The position numbers were made by a program, and so were the translations under genes. This document shows, in pieces, positions 1-6,948 of a stretch of DNA of 35,657 bases. Each line of letters starts with the position of its first letter. Position 1 is the first letter of the stretch. Source of the stretch: Candidatus Cryptobacteroides intestinipullorum (GTDB lineage Bacteria > Bacteroidota > Bacteroidia > Bacteroidales > UBA932); the NCBI GenBank assembly GCA_018711225.1, contig DVIP01000062.1, positions 1-35,657 on the forward strand. Direction: 5' to 3'. The notes beneath the pieces are model-generated. The model ran no database searches. It worked only from the letters and a program-made list of their open reading frames with translations, and was not told where the DNA came from.

Positions 1-197
1 CCCCTGTATTTTCCCGTCACGGACACGAATTCGCGTGACTGGTGTCTGAATTCCTTGTCTTCAAGGTATTCCGATACGATATCCACGCGGCCGGGATCCC
101 CTACCAGGATCACATTGCCGGCCAGTTCTTCAGGTCTGAGATGAAGATGGAAAACAGACCCGTCATCATTTATTATGAGTTCTGACTCCGGTATCAT
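1..197 (-). CDS. Nucleoside phosphorylase (uridine phosphorylase-like), N-terminal fragment
   Basis: The first 65 codons are visible and the rest lies off the left edge. Translation from the ATG at 197 gives an acidic leader, then HLRPEELAGNVILVGDPGRV. The GDPGRV element is the phosphate-binding N-terminal motif of the PNP/UDP phosphorylase family, whose members cleave nucleosides with phosphate to a free base and ribose-1-phosphate. The HLHLRPEELA leader is typical of the uridine phosphorylase-like members common in Bacteroidetes. The substrate (uridine or a purine nucleoside) cannot be decided from this piece. The gene points left, away from the DUF4293 gene. Confidence 0.75.
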   Translation of the reverse strand, partial: MIPESELIINDDGSVFHLHLRPEELAGNVILVGDPGRVDIVSEYLEDKEFRHQSREFVSVTGKYR

Positions 198-239
198 AAT
201 ATTTGCAGTTTATATTAACGATTTCTTCGAAATCCCTTT

Positions 240-306
240 TTTGTCTTCGTCCGACTTTGTCTTCGTCCGACTTTGTCTTCGTCCGGCCGGATTTGCAATC
301 CGGCCG
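240..306. repeat. REP-like element: 16-bp tandem repeats plus 10-bp-stem palindrome
   Basis: Three copies of a 16-bp unit (TTTGTCTTCGTCCGAC; 240-255, 256-271, 272-286 partial) run directly into a perfect hairpin. Its arms are 284-293 and 297-306 (CGGCCGGATT / AATCCGGCCG) with a 3-nt loop TGC. The core CCGGATTTGCAATCCGG recurs at 5759-5775, again after tandem repeats. The element sits between the nucleoside phosphorylase and DUF4293 genes, whose promoters both face outwards. It resembles mobile palindromic repeats, though no transposase is in the window. Confidence 0.7.
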
Positions 307-360
307 CTTATTCCGGCAGCCATGCCGTTTTCAAATATAGTTTTTTCGGATGATTTTTCC

Positions 361-368
361 TATTTTTG
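361..368 (+). promoter_or_regulatory. Predicted -7 box for the DUF4293 gene
   Basis: TATTTTTG matches the Bacteroidetes -7 consensus TAnnTTTG and lies 28 nt upstream of the ATG at 397. A clear -33 TTTG at the right spacing is not visible; only T-rich sequence occurs near 341-346, so this is a moderate call. Confidence 0.4.
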
Positions 369-396
369 CAGGCACTAAACGAAACAACACGCGATT

Positions 397-828
397 ATGT
401 GGCAGAGAATACAGACATTATACCTCGCTGTCTCGACGATCCTCCTGGGTTCGATGTTCTTCAGCAGCGTAGCCAGGATAGTCACACCGGATGGCGGTGT
501 GGAGAAGATAATGTACTCCGAAATTTCAGAATACATGATATTCATAACTGCAGTCTTCATAGTGAACTGCCTCTGCCTTTTCGCCTTCAAATTCAGGAAT
601 ATCCAGATGCGGCTGTGCATCATAAACGCGATAGTGCTGCTGGCTTTCCAGATATGGCTGGGTGTCGATTATTTCAGGAACATGAAAGACATGACATATT
701 CCTTCACTGCAGTCTTCCCTGTAATATCGGCGATTCTGAACGTACTTGCCGCCAGGAACATTTTCCTGGACGAAGTTCTGGTGCAGACATCATCACGGCT
801 GCGTTCTTCCAGAAGAAAAAGCCGTTAG
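397..828 (+). CDS. DUF4293 family integral membrane protein
   Basis: A 143-residue protein starting MWQRIQTLYL, the hallmark start of the Bacteroidetes DUF4293 family. Four hydrophobic segments are visible, roughly at residues 7-26, 45-65, 72-90 and 100-120. The tail is arginine-rich (RLRSSRRKSR), which should face the cytoplasm by the positive-inside rule. The family is short, widespread in Bacteroidetes and of unknown function. The last 36 bp overlap, tail to tail, the end of the LytTR regulator gene on the other strand. The start is supported by the -7 box at 361-368 and by family alignment from memory. Confidence 0.8.
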   Translation: MWQRIQTLYLAVSTILLGSMFFSSVARIVTPDGGVEKIMYSEISEYMIFITAVFIVNCLCLFAFKFRNIQMRLCIINAIVLLAFQIWLGVDYFRNMKDMTYSFTAVFPVISAILNVLAARNIFLDEVLVQTSSRLRSSRRKSR

Positions 829-1695
829 TTTTTCAGGACTCTCTTTCCTGAATCGGGCGAGGACCGCCTCGGTATAAGTCCTTGAGACGGCCAGAGGCGG
901 TATCGCATCAGTGTCCAGAACCAGCCAGTATCCGTCCTTTTCCTTCCGGAGAATCTTCACCTTATCCAGATTCACGATATACTTGCGGTGGCATCTGGCC
1001 AGGGAAGTGCTGCTGAAACTCTGCTCCACGGTCTTCAGACGGCATCTCATCATGTAGGTCTCCATCTCCCCATTCGAATCCGCATACCAGACTTTAATAT
1101 AATTGTCATCCGACTCGATGAAATACAGGTTCGAAGTCCGGACAGACAGTCTCAGCGCACCGTTGTTGTCAAACAGCGTGACCTTGTCCTCCCCTTTCGG
1201 AGATGCCGTATCGTCAGAAACCACATGCCTGCTGTTCATCAGCCGGATGGTCTTGTTCTTCTCCATTATGGTGAAATACATCCCCGTAATTATATAAGGT
1301 ATCACAAGGGCTATCATGCAGTAAAGCAAGGCTCCCGAAAACACCACAGACCATGGGCTTCCGTCCGGTCTGACAATATCTATGGTCACAAAAGTATAAA
1401 AGGAGCATACCGCCAGCACTTCAGCCAGACACCAGAGCACATAGCCCGCATACGTGAACTCGCAAATCTTGCCAGCATTGTACATCAGGACACGGCTCAA
1501 TACCAGTATCAGTATGGCGATAAACGCAAAGCCTGCCGTAAAAAGGAATGTCTGCGAATTTCCCAGGCCGAACCACGCAGTATCGGAAAACGGGATATAT
1601 ATATTCAGGAAAATAAGGGCGAAAAGCACCGAAAAGGTGACCGTCCCCACAAGACGGTTCTTTTCCAGCAGATATGACGGCAACTTCTTACCCAT
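793..1695 (-). CDS. Membrane-anchored LytTR-family transcriptional regulator
   Basis: A 300-residue protein. The N-terminal half has four hydrophobic segments (about 16-36, 48-71, 83-106, 117-142). The C-terminal ~110 residues form a LytTR DNA-binding domain: FIESDDNYIKVWY (192-204), RCRLKTVEQ (217-225) and ARCHRKYIVNLDKV (233-246). There is no receiver domain, so it is not a classical response regulator; such anchored LytTR proteins may sense a membrane signal directly. I chose the ATG at 1695 because translation from further upstream would run through the promoter (-33 TTTG at 1745-1748, -7 TATATTTG at 1717-1724, reading leftward). It is divergent from fabH, with a regular CCACAA array between them that could be its own binding site. 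Its 3' end overlaps the DUF4293 gene by 36 bp. Confidence 0.85.
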   Translation of the reverse strand: MGKKLPSYLLEKNRLVGTVTFSVLFALIFLNIYIPFSDTAWFGLGNSQTFLFTAGFAFIAILILVLSRVLMYNAGKICEFTYAGYVLWCLAEVLAVCSFYTFVTIDIVRPDGSPWSVVFSGALLYCMIALVIPYIITGMYFTIMEKNKTIRLMNSRHVVSDDTASPKGEDKVTLFDNNGALRLSVRTSNLYFIESDDNYIKVWYADSNGEMETYMMRCRLKTVEQSFSSTSLARCHRKYIVNLDKVKILRKEKDGYWLVLDTDAIPPLAVSRTYTEAVLARFRKESPEKLTAFSSGRTQP

Positions 1696-1716
1696 CAGGA
1701 TTATTGTTTCGGAATG

Positions 1717-1748
1717 CAAATATACGAATTTCGCCACAAATAGACAAA
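1717..1748 (-). promoter_or_regulatory. Predicted promoter of the LytTR gene
   Basis: Reading leftward, TTTG (1748-1745), a 20-nt spacer, then TATATTTG (1724-1717) matches the Bacteroidetes -33/-7 pattern exactly. The start codon follows at 1695. One CCACAA box (1734-1739) lies inside the spacer and another (1754-1759) lies just upstream of the -33, which suits autoregulation. Confidence 0.65.
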
Positions 1749-1800
1749 TTTCACCACAATCGCCTGTCTTAAGCCACAATTTCGGAGGAATTGCCACAAT
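1733..1800. promoter_or_regulatory. Four CCACAA direct repeats at exact 20-bp spacing (candidate LytTR operator array)
   Basis: CCACAA occurs at 1734-1739, 1754-1759, 1774-1779 and 1794-1799, in one orientation and one helical phase. Extended copies read (G/A)CCACAA(A/T). Known LytTR regulators bind paired short direct repeats about 21 bp apart, centre to centre, so the layout fits the adjacent LytTR protein. The array spans the gap between its promoter and the fabH promoter; the rightmost box ends 3 nt before the fabH -33 box. Confidence 0.65.
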
Positions 1801-1802
1801 TA

Positions 1803-1834
1803 TTTCACAGTTCCGAAAATACAAATTATTTTTG
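1803..1834 (+). promoter_or_regulatory. Predicted promoter of the fab cluster
   Basis: TTTC (1803-1806), a 20-nt spacer and TATTTTTG (1827-1834) match the Bacteroidetes -33/-7 pattern. The fabH ATG lies at 1870, giving a short leader of about 25-30 nt. The CCACAA array abuts the -33 box. Confidence 0.6.
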
Positions 1835-1869
1835 TGTGCTTTATCAGAATTTTTTGTTTATTTTTTACT

Positions 1870-2817
1870 ATGAAAATAATTGGTACAGGAAGTGTGATTC
1901 CTAAGAAAATTGTCACAAATGACATGCTTTCAGAATTTCTCGACACGAGCGATGCATGGATTTACCCGAGGACAGGTATCAAGCACCGCCATGTCATTTC
2001 CGACGAGAAACTCGAAGATATGGCCATTGAGGCTGCCAAGAAGGCTCTCGACGATGCCGGAATGAAAGCTGAAGATCTCGACTTCATCATTTGTTCCAAT
2101 GTCGTGAACGAATACGTAACCCCGTCCCTGAGCTGTATCATACAGGGAGGCATAGGCGCCACATGCCCGTGCATTGACATCAACTGCGCATGTGCCGGCT
2201 TCATATACGCTCTCGACCTCGCCGAATCATACAGCAAGGCCGGAAAAGTAAAGAACGTGCTGATCGTATGTGCGGAGGAACCGACGCGAATGACCAGCTG
2301 GAAAGACAGGAACGTATGCGTGCTTTTCGGAGACGGCGCAGGAGCCGCAGTCCTCACGGAAGGAAACAACATAAAGGGGACCAAGCTTTCAGCAGCAAGC
2401 GCTACTGACAAGCTTTATCAGATCAGGACTCTGGAACCTACCCCTTACATCACCAAGGAAGAGACGAATATTTCCCTCCAGATGAAAGGTCAGGATGTGT
2501 TCAAGTTCGCAGTAAAAGCTTCGAGCGGAGACATAAAATACCTTCTCGGAGAACTGGGAATGACTCCTGACGATGTGGACAAATATCTCCTGCATCAGGC
2601 CAATATCCGTATCATTAACGCCATCAAGGACCAGCTTGAGCAGCCGGAAGAGAAATTCCCGCACAATGTGGAAAGCCACGGAAACTCTTCATCGGCAAGC
2701 TGCCCTATCCTTCTTGACGAATGCAGCAGGAAAGGCCTTATAAAGAAAGGCGACATCCTCGCCCTCAGCGCATTCGGCGCCGGATTCATTTCAGGTGCAG
2801 CCATAATGGAATGGTAG
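1870..2817 (+). CDS. fabH: 3-oxoacyl-[acyl-carrier-protein] synthase III (KAS III)
   Basis: A 315-residue thiolase-fold enzyme that starts fatty acid synthesis by condensing an acyl-CoA with malonyl-ACP. The full KAS III triad is visible: Cys108 in CACAGF, His242 in LLHQAN and Asn272 in ESHGNSS. GDGAGAAVL (155-163) and AFGAGFISGA (301-310) are family motifs. The ATG at 1870 gives the canonical MKIIGTGSVIP start; an in-frame ATG at 1834 falls inside the promoter and is rejected. It is the first gene of fabH-fabK-fabF-fabZ, under a promoter next to the LytTR box array. The usual neighbours plsX, fabD, fabG and acpP are absent here. Confidence 0.93.
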   Translation: MKIIGTGSVIPKKIVTNDMLSEFLDTSDAWIYPRTGIKHRHVISDEKLEDMAIEAAKKALDDAGMKAEDLDFIICSNVVNEYVTPSLSCIIQGGIGATCPCIDINCACAGFIYALDLAESYSKAGKVKNVLIVCAEEPTRMTSWKDRNVCVLFGDGAGAAVLTEGNNIKGTKLSAASATDKLYQIRTLEPTPYITKEETNISLQMKGQDVFKFAVKASSGDIKYLLGELGMTPDDVDKYLLHQANIRIINAIKDQLEQPEEKFPHNVESHGNSSSASCPILLDECSRKGLIKKGDILALSAFGAGFISGAAIMEW

Positions 2818-2916
2818 CCTGCCCGACAATATTGACCTGAATCCAAAGTGATGAACTTAATTCAAGGAATACTTGGAAGGGATTTCGAAGAAATTATGTA
2901 CTAAAAACCAGACTTG

Positions 2917-3861
2917 ATGATAAAAAGCAGATTATGTGATATCCTGGGCATCCGTTACCCTATAATACAGGGCGGGATGGCATGGATAGCCGACGCATCT
3001 CTTGCAGCTGCGGTTTCCAACGCAGGCGGTCTCGGACTGATATCTTCAATCAATGCAGGGACAGAAGCTGTCCGCAACGAGATCAGAAAATGCAGGGAGC
3101 TTACAGACAAGCCTTTCGGAGTGAACATAATGCTCCAGGCACCGAATGCCGGTGAAATCGCCGGTATGGTCGTTGAAGAAGGCGTGAAGATTCTTACCAC
3201 GGGAGCAGGTTCGCCGGCTCCGTACATGGAAATGTGGAAAAACGCAGGTATCAAGGTGATACCGGTCATCGCTTCCGTAGCCCTTGCACTCAAGATGCAG
3301 GCAATCGGTGCGTCTGCAGTTGTGGCCGAAGGGGCCGAATCAGGCGGACATGTGGGCGAAATACACACTATGGCCCTTATCCCCCAGATAGTGGACGCCG
3401 TGGATATCCCGGTAATAGCCGCAGGCGGCATCTGTGACGGAAGAGGAGCCGCCGCAGCCTTTATTTTCGGGGCGCAGGGCATCCAGGTCGGCACGCGTTT
3501 CATTGTAGCCGACGAATGTACCGTTAGCCAGTATTACAAGGACCAGATACTGAAGGCGACAGACATTTCCACCATCGTGACTGGAAAGACTCTCGGTCAT
3601 CCCGTCAGATCCCTCAAGACCGTTTTTTCCAAGACTTTCGCCAAGATGGAAGCTGATCCGTCCGTGAAGCCTGAAGAGATTCTCGCCTTCGGGACAGGAG
3701 CGCTCCGCAAGGCTGTAAAGGAGGGTGACGCAAACGGCAGTTTCATGGCCGGAGAATGTGCGGGCATGGTGAAAAAGGCCGAGCCTGCAAAGGCCATCAT
3801 AGAAGATATCATAGGCGGGGCGGAGAAAATTCTCGCACACGCTTCAGATCTTCTTGAATAA
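2917..3861 (+). CDS. fabK: FMN-dependent enoyl-ACP reductase II (FabK / nitronate monooxygenase family)
   Basis: A 314-residue TIM-barrel flavoprotein. The N-terminus SRLCDILGIRYPIIQGGMAW and the glycine-rich phosphate-binding stretches (AGGLGLISS, VVAEGAESGGHVG, PVIAAGGICDGRG, GAQGIQVGTRF) are those of the FabK/2-nitropropane dioxygenase family. Position between fabH and fabF favours the enoyl-ACP reductase role, the last step of each elongation round, using FMN and NAD(P)H; sequence alone does not exclude nitronate monooxygenase. I used the ATG at 2917; a TTG lies one codon earlier. The 99-nt gap after fabH holds only a possible 17-codon ORF. Confidence 0.85.
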   Translation: MIKSRLCDILGIRYPIIQGGMAWIADASLAAAVSNAGGLGLISSINAGTEAVRNEIRKCRELTDKPFGVNIMLQAPNAGEIAGMVVEEGVKILTTGAGSPAPYMEMWKNAGIKVIPVIASVALALKMQAIGASAVVAEGAESGGHVGEIHTMALIPQIVDAVDIPVIAAGGICDGRGAAAAFIFGAQGIQVGTRFIVADECTVSQYYKDQILKATDISTIVTGKTLGHPVRSLKTVFSKTFAKMEADPSVKPEEILAFGTGALRKAVKEGDANGSFMAGECAGMVKKAEPAKAIIEDIIGGAEKILAHASDLLE

Positions 3862-3905
3862 ATTTCATAACTTCATTCTATTATTGACCCAAAAACAGAA
3901 AAGAG

Positions 3906-5156
3906 ATGGACAAAAGAGTAGTAGTGACAGGTATGGGAGTCATCTCCCCTGTCGGAAACAATGTAAACGACTTCTGGAAGAACCTTCTGGACGGTGTTTG
4001 TGGGATTGACTTCATCAAGGCATTCCCTACTGATGACCTCCCTGTGAAAATCGCCGGAGAGGTAAAGGATTTCAATCCTGCCGACTACGGCATAGAGCCG
4101 GCTTTCGCCCGGAAACAGGACAAGTTCACCGTCTATGCCGTGGCTGCAGCAAACGAGGCCATGAAGCAGTCAGGACTCAATACTGCGGAAGACGGGAACA
4201 TCGATCCGTTCAGACTCGGTGTCTATGTAGGATCCGGTATCGGAGGCTTCACCACACAGTACAGGGAGACCGAGAAGATGATCAAGGACGGGGCCAAGTG
4301 GATTTCCCCGCTTTTCATCCCTACCATGATTTCAAATATCGCCACAGGAAACGTTGCCATCAGAAACAAGGCCTGCGGTCCGAGCCTTGACATCGTTACA
4401 GCCTGCGCCACTTCTACTCATGCAATCGGAGAGGCATACAGGGCCATCAAGCACGGCTATGCCGATGCCATCATTGCAGGAGGCTCTGAAGCAGCCACGA
4501 TTCCTCTCGGAATTGCCGGTTTCGCAAATGCGAAGGCCCTCTCAAAAGCCGAGGATCCGAAGTACGCATCACTTCCGTTCAACCTCAACCGCGGAGGATT
4601 CGTAATGGCTGAAGGCGCCGGTATGGTAATTCTTGAAGAATACGAACATGCAAAGGCCAGAGGTGCTCAGATTTTCGCAGAAGTGGTAGGCTACGGAAAC
4701 ACCAATGACGCATACCATGTGACTGCACCGAGACCTGAAGGAATAACCCAGGCCAAGGCTATCGAAATGGCGCTGAAAGAGGCCGGATATAATGAAAACG
4801 ATGTCCTTTACATCAATGCCCACGGTACGGGAACACATCTGAACGATGCTTCGGAAACTGCGGCATTCAAACTCGCCATGGGTGAAGAGAACGCACGCAA
4901 GGCACATATCAGCTCCACCAAGTCCATGACAGGACACATGCTCGGTGCAGCAGGTGCGGTAGAAGCCATCGCAAGTATCCTTGCCTTGAAGAACGGCATC
5001 GTGCCTCCTACAATCAACCTTGACACTCCGGATCCTGAATGCGATCTGAACTATACTCCTAACAAGGCTGAAAAGGTGGATCTCACACTCGCCATTTCCG
5101 ATTCTCTCGGATTCGGCGGACACAACGGATGCATTGCATTCCGCAAAGCAGAATAA
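3906..5156 (+). CDS. fabF: 3-oxoacyl-[acyl-carrier-protein] synthase II (KAS II)
   Basis: A 416-residue condensing enzyme that elongates acyl-ACP with malonyl-ACP. The Cys-His-His active site is complete: Cys167 in TACATSTHA, His306 in NAHGTGTHLND and His344 in MTGHMLGAAG, with Lys339 in SSTKS. Length and the MDKRVVVTGMGVISPVGN start are standard. It lies 44 nt after fabK and 35 nt before fabZ, so cotranscription is likely. No acpP precedes it, unlike the common acpP-fabF pair, so this may be a second or specialised copy; that needs the rest of the genome. Confidence 0.93.
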   Translation: MDKRVVVTGMGVISPVGNNVNDFWKNLLDGVCGIDFIKAFPTDDLPVKIAGEVKDFNPADYGIEPAFARKQDKFTVYAVAAANEAMKQSGLNTAEDGNIDPFRLGVYVGSGIGGFTTQYRETEKMIKDGAKWISPLFIPTMISNIATGNVAIRNKACGPSLDIVTACATSTHAIGEAYRAIKHGYADAIIAGGSEAATIPLGIAGFANAKALSKAEDPKYASLPFNLNRGGFVMAEGAGMVILEEYEHAKARGAQIFAEVVGYGNTNDAYHVTAPRPEGITQAKAIEMALKEAGYNENDVLYINAHGTGTHLNDASETAAFKLAMGEENARKAHISSTKSMTGHMLGAAGAVEAIASILALKNGIVPPTINLDTPDPECDLNYTPNKAEKVDLTLAISDSLGFGGHNGCIAFRKAE

Positions 5157-5191
5157 CAAGACAAACCGCTAAAATCTAAACTCTTGCAAAG

Positions 5192-5602
5192 ATGGACAGA
5201 GAAGAACTCAAAGAGTACCTGCCGCACAGGGAGCCCATGCTTCTGGTAGATGAGGTAGAAATAGATGAAGAAGGCGTTGCCCATGCCAAATACAGAATAC
5301 GGGAGGACGAATTTTTCTGCAGGGGACACTTCCCTGGAAACCCTATTGTTCCGGGTGTGATCCAGTGCGAGATTATGGCCCAAAGCTGTGTCCTGCTTGT
5401 AAAAGATGAGGTGAAAGGCAAGACGACCCTTTATACCGGCATAAACAATGTCAGATTCAAGAACATCGTCCGTCCGGGAGACTTGTGCGAGATTACGGCC
5501 AGACTGACCGGCAGACGGGGCAATATCTTTTTTACCGAAGCTTCGCTGAAAGTAAACGGCAAACTCTGCTGCCGCGGCGACCTTTCCTTTGCTCTGGCAT
5601 AG
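5192..5602 (+). CDS. fabZ: 3-hydroxyacyl-[acyl-carrier-protein] dehydratase
   Basis: A 136-residue single hotdog domain. The dehydratase signature is intact: His46 in GHFPGNPIVPGV and Glu60 in QCEIMAQ, with the N-terminal YLPHREPMLLVDEV typical of FabZ. It dehydrates 3-hydroxyacyl-ACP to trans-2-enoyl-ACP, the substrate of FabK. It is the last gene of the fab cluster, followed by a strong hairpin at 5622-5676. FabA-type isomerase activity cannot be excluded from sequence, but FabZ is the simpler call. Confidence 0.9.
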   Translation: MDREELKEYLPHREPMLLVDEVEIDEEGVAHAKYRIREDEFFCRGHFPGNPIVPGVIQCEIMAQSCVLLVKDEVKGKTTLYTGINNVRFKNIVRPGDLCEITARLTGRRGNIFFTEASLKVNGKLCCRGDLSFALA

Positions 5603-5621
5603 GTACCGGATTCATCGGAAA

Positions 5622-5676
5622 CAAAACGAAAGAGGGGGTGACTTTCATTTTGGTCATCCCCTCTTTCCTTGTTTTG
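5622..5676. terminator. Hairpin terminator shared by fabZ and the opposing thioesterase gene
   Basis: AAAGAGGGGGTGAC (5629-5642) pairs with GTCATCCCCTCTTT (5653-5666) with one G-T mismatch and a 10-nt loop. A-rich and T-rich flanks extend the stem (CAAAAC on the left, GTTTTG on the right). It lies 20-75 nt after the fabZ stop and could act in both directions, because the minus-strand thioesterase gene ends at 5795. Confidence 0.7.
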
Positions 5677-5688
5677 CGCAATGTTCCT

Positions 5689-5777
5689 TGTCATTCCGCC
5701 GGACTCTTCACCGTTAAACCGGACTCGGCAACGTTAAACCGGATTTGTCACCGTTCAACCGGATTTGCAATCCGGTT
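5689..5777. repeat. REP-like element: 20-bp tandem repeats plus palindrome
   Basis: Three copies of a 20-bp unit (CACCGTTAAACCGGACTCGG and variants; 5709-5728, 5729-5748, 5749-5768) follow a degenerate copy at 5689-5708. They end in a perfect hairpin with 9-bp arms 5757-5765 and 5769-5777 and loop TGC. The core CCGGATTTGCAATCCGG is identical to that at 287-303. A CTTAT/TTCCGGC-like stretch follows both palindromes. The repeat unit length and sequence differ between the two loci. Confidence 0.75.
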
Positions 5778-5794
5778 GTTTCCTTATATTCCGG

Positions 5795-6271
5795 CTATTC
5801 CTCCACTTCGCATCCGTGGAAATAGAAATCCGACTCGGCCTTGTCTTTCGGGAAGCAGAAATACGTGATTTCAGCCTCGGAACAGATTTCCCCGTTATAT
5901 ATTATCCTGGCATCCAGAATGGCGAAATTCCGTTTCATCTCCTTTATATGCGAACGGACTTCTATCTTCTTGTCAGGGCCTGTCGGCACCGGCTTGCGGA
6001 ACCTGATATCCAGCCTGGTAGTCATGCCGGATGTCTGGAGCTTCCTGGCAATCACCCACATGGCGATTTCGTCCATTAAAGCGGACTGTATGCCGCCGTG
6101 AAGAGTGTGGAGCCAGCCCTGATAGTCATCAGACGGATTCCAGAACGAAACTATTTCGTCACCGTCTTCGTAAAACTCCATTTTAAGACCGCATCTGTTC
6201 GACGGAGCACAGCCGAAACAATTGTAGCCCTGGTCTTCAAGACCACGCCACGGGTTAATAATCTTTTTCAT
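5795..6271 (-). CDS. PaaI/YiiD-type hotdog thioesterase
   Basis: A 158-residue hotdog protein, probably an acyl-CoA thioesterase. An N-terminal CFGC-x4-NRCGLKMEF segment precedes the PaaI-type catalytic helix LHGGIQSALMDEIAMW; the HGG and the acidic Asp-Glu of ALMDE are the family's active-site features. The following TTRLDIRFRKPVPTG strand is also typical. The natural acyl substrate is unknown. It is the last gene of the minus-strand run that includes tenA, thiD and a HAD phosphatase, two nt behind the HAD gene, so it is likely cotranscribed, but no direct link to thiamine is evident. Confidence 0.75.
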   Translation of the reverse strand: MKKIINPWRGLEDQGYNCFGCAPSNRCGLKMEFYEDGDEIVSFWNPSDDYQGWLHTLHGGIQSALMDEIAMWVIARKLQTSGMTTRLDIRFRKPVPTGPDKKIEVRSHIKEMKRNFAILDARIIYNGEICSEAEITYFCFPKDKAESDFYFHGCEVEE

Positions 6272-6273
6272 CG

Positions 6274-6948
6274 CTATATCATTTTTCTCAACATTTCAGC
6301 AAGTCCGCTTCTGCGTACGGAATATCTTCTTACGGTGTGGCATGCCTCCGGAAACTCTGCCGCAGGTTCTTCCGCACTGTCATCGGAAACCAGGATAAAG
6401 TCAATCCCGGCATTGGCCGCAGACTCGGCTCCGGTAAGAGAATCCTCCACCACCACAGCCTCCCGCTTCCCGATTCCCGCCAGTTCCAGAGCCTTCAGAT
6501 ACGGTTCCGGATCAGGCTTGCCGCGCCGCACGTCATCAGACGTCACGACACCGGCAAAATAGTCCTTCAGTCCGTAATGCTCCAGTGCCATATTGACCTG
6601 GAAACGGGAGGAATTGCTCGCCAGCACTGCCGGAATCCCTCTTTTCTTCAGCATTGACAGAATCTCCGGAATACCCGGTTCAAGCGATGTCATACTGCTG
6701 AGCCCGGCAGTATACATCTCGTCCGTTTCATCGAGCATTTTCCTGAGAAGGGATTCGGACCAGATTCCCATCCCTTTGAGGACCATAGTTATAGCCTCTG
6801 CAGTAGTGAGGTTGTAGCCGTCCGCCTTCTGAAGGATAGCCTGGTCCAGACTGTATTTCTTTCTCCTGTCCTCTATGATATGAGTCCAGAGACGGCCGCT
6901 GTCCAGGACCACACCGTCCATATCGAAAAGGACTCCCCTGTATATCAT
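6274..6948 (-). CDS. HAD-family phosphatase (beta-phosphoglucomutase-like), candidate thiamine-monophosphate phosphatase
   Basis: A 224-residue HAD hydrolase of the helical-cap subclass. Motif I is FDMDGVVLDS (Asp8, Asp10), motif II LASNSS, the motif III lysine is in RRGKPDPEPY and motif IV is VVEDSLTGAESAANAG. Its start overlaps the thiD stop (ATGA), which indicates translational coupling. HAD phosphatases linked to tenA are known to hydrolyse thiamine monophosphate, for example the TenA-HAD fusion TH2 of plants, and related Bacteroides proteins have been described. That role is therefore likely but inferred from context; a sugar-phosphate phosphatase is the alternative. Confidence 0.8.
   Translation of the reverse strand: MIYRGVLFDMDGVVLDSGRLWTHIIEDRRKKYSLDQAILQKADGYNLTTAEAITMVLKGMGIWSESLLRKMLDETDEMYTAGLSSMTSLEPGIPEILSMLKKRGIPAVLASNSSRFQVNMALEHYGLKDYFAGVVTSDDVRRGKPDPEPYLKALELAGIGKREAVVVEDSLTGAESAANAGIDFILVSDDSAEEPAAEFPEACHTVRRYSVRRSGLAEMLRKMI

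Noticed and set aside
1834..1869. Upstream start for fabH at 1834
   Set aside because: The extra residues overlap the predicted promoter and are not part of KAS III, which begins MKIIGTGS at 1870.
2917..3861. Nitronate monooxygenase as primary name for the FMN TIM-barrel enzyme
   Set aside because: The fold is shared, but location between fabH and fabF makes enoyl-ACP reductase the better-supported name.
5709..5768. CRISPR-like array
   Set aside because: The 20-bp units are directly adjacent with no spacers between them, and no cas gene is present. They are tandem repeats ending in a palindrome.
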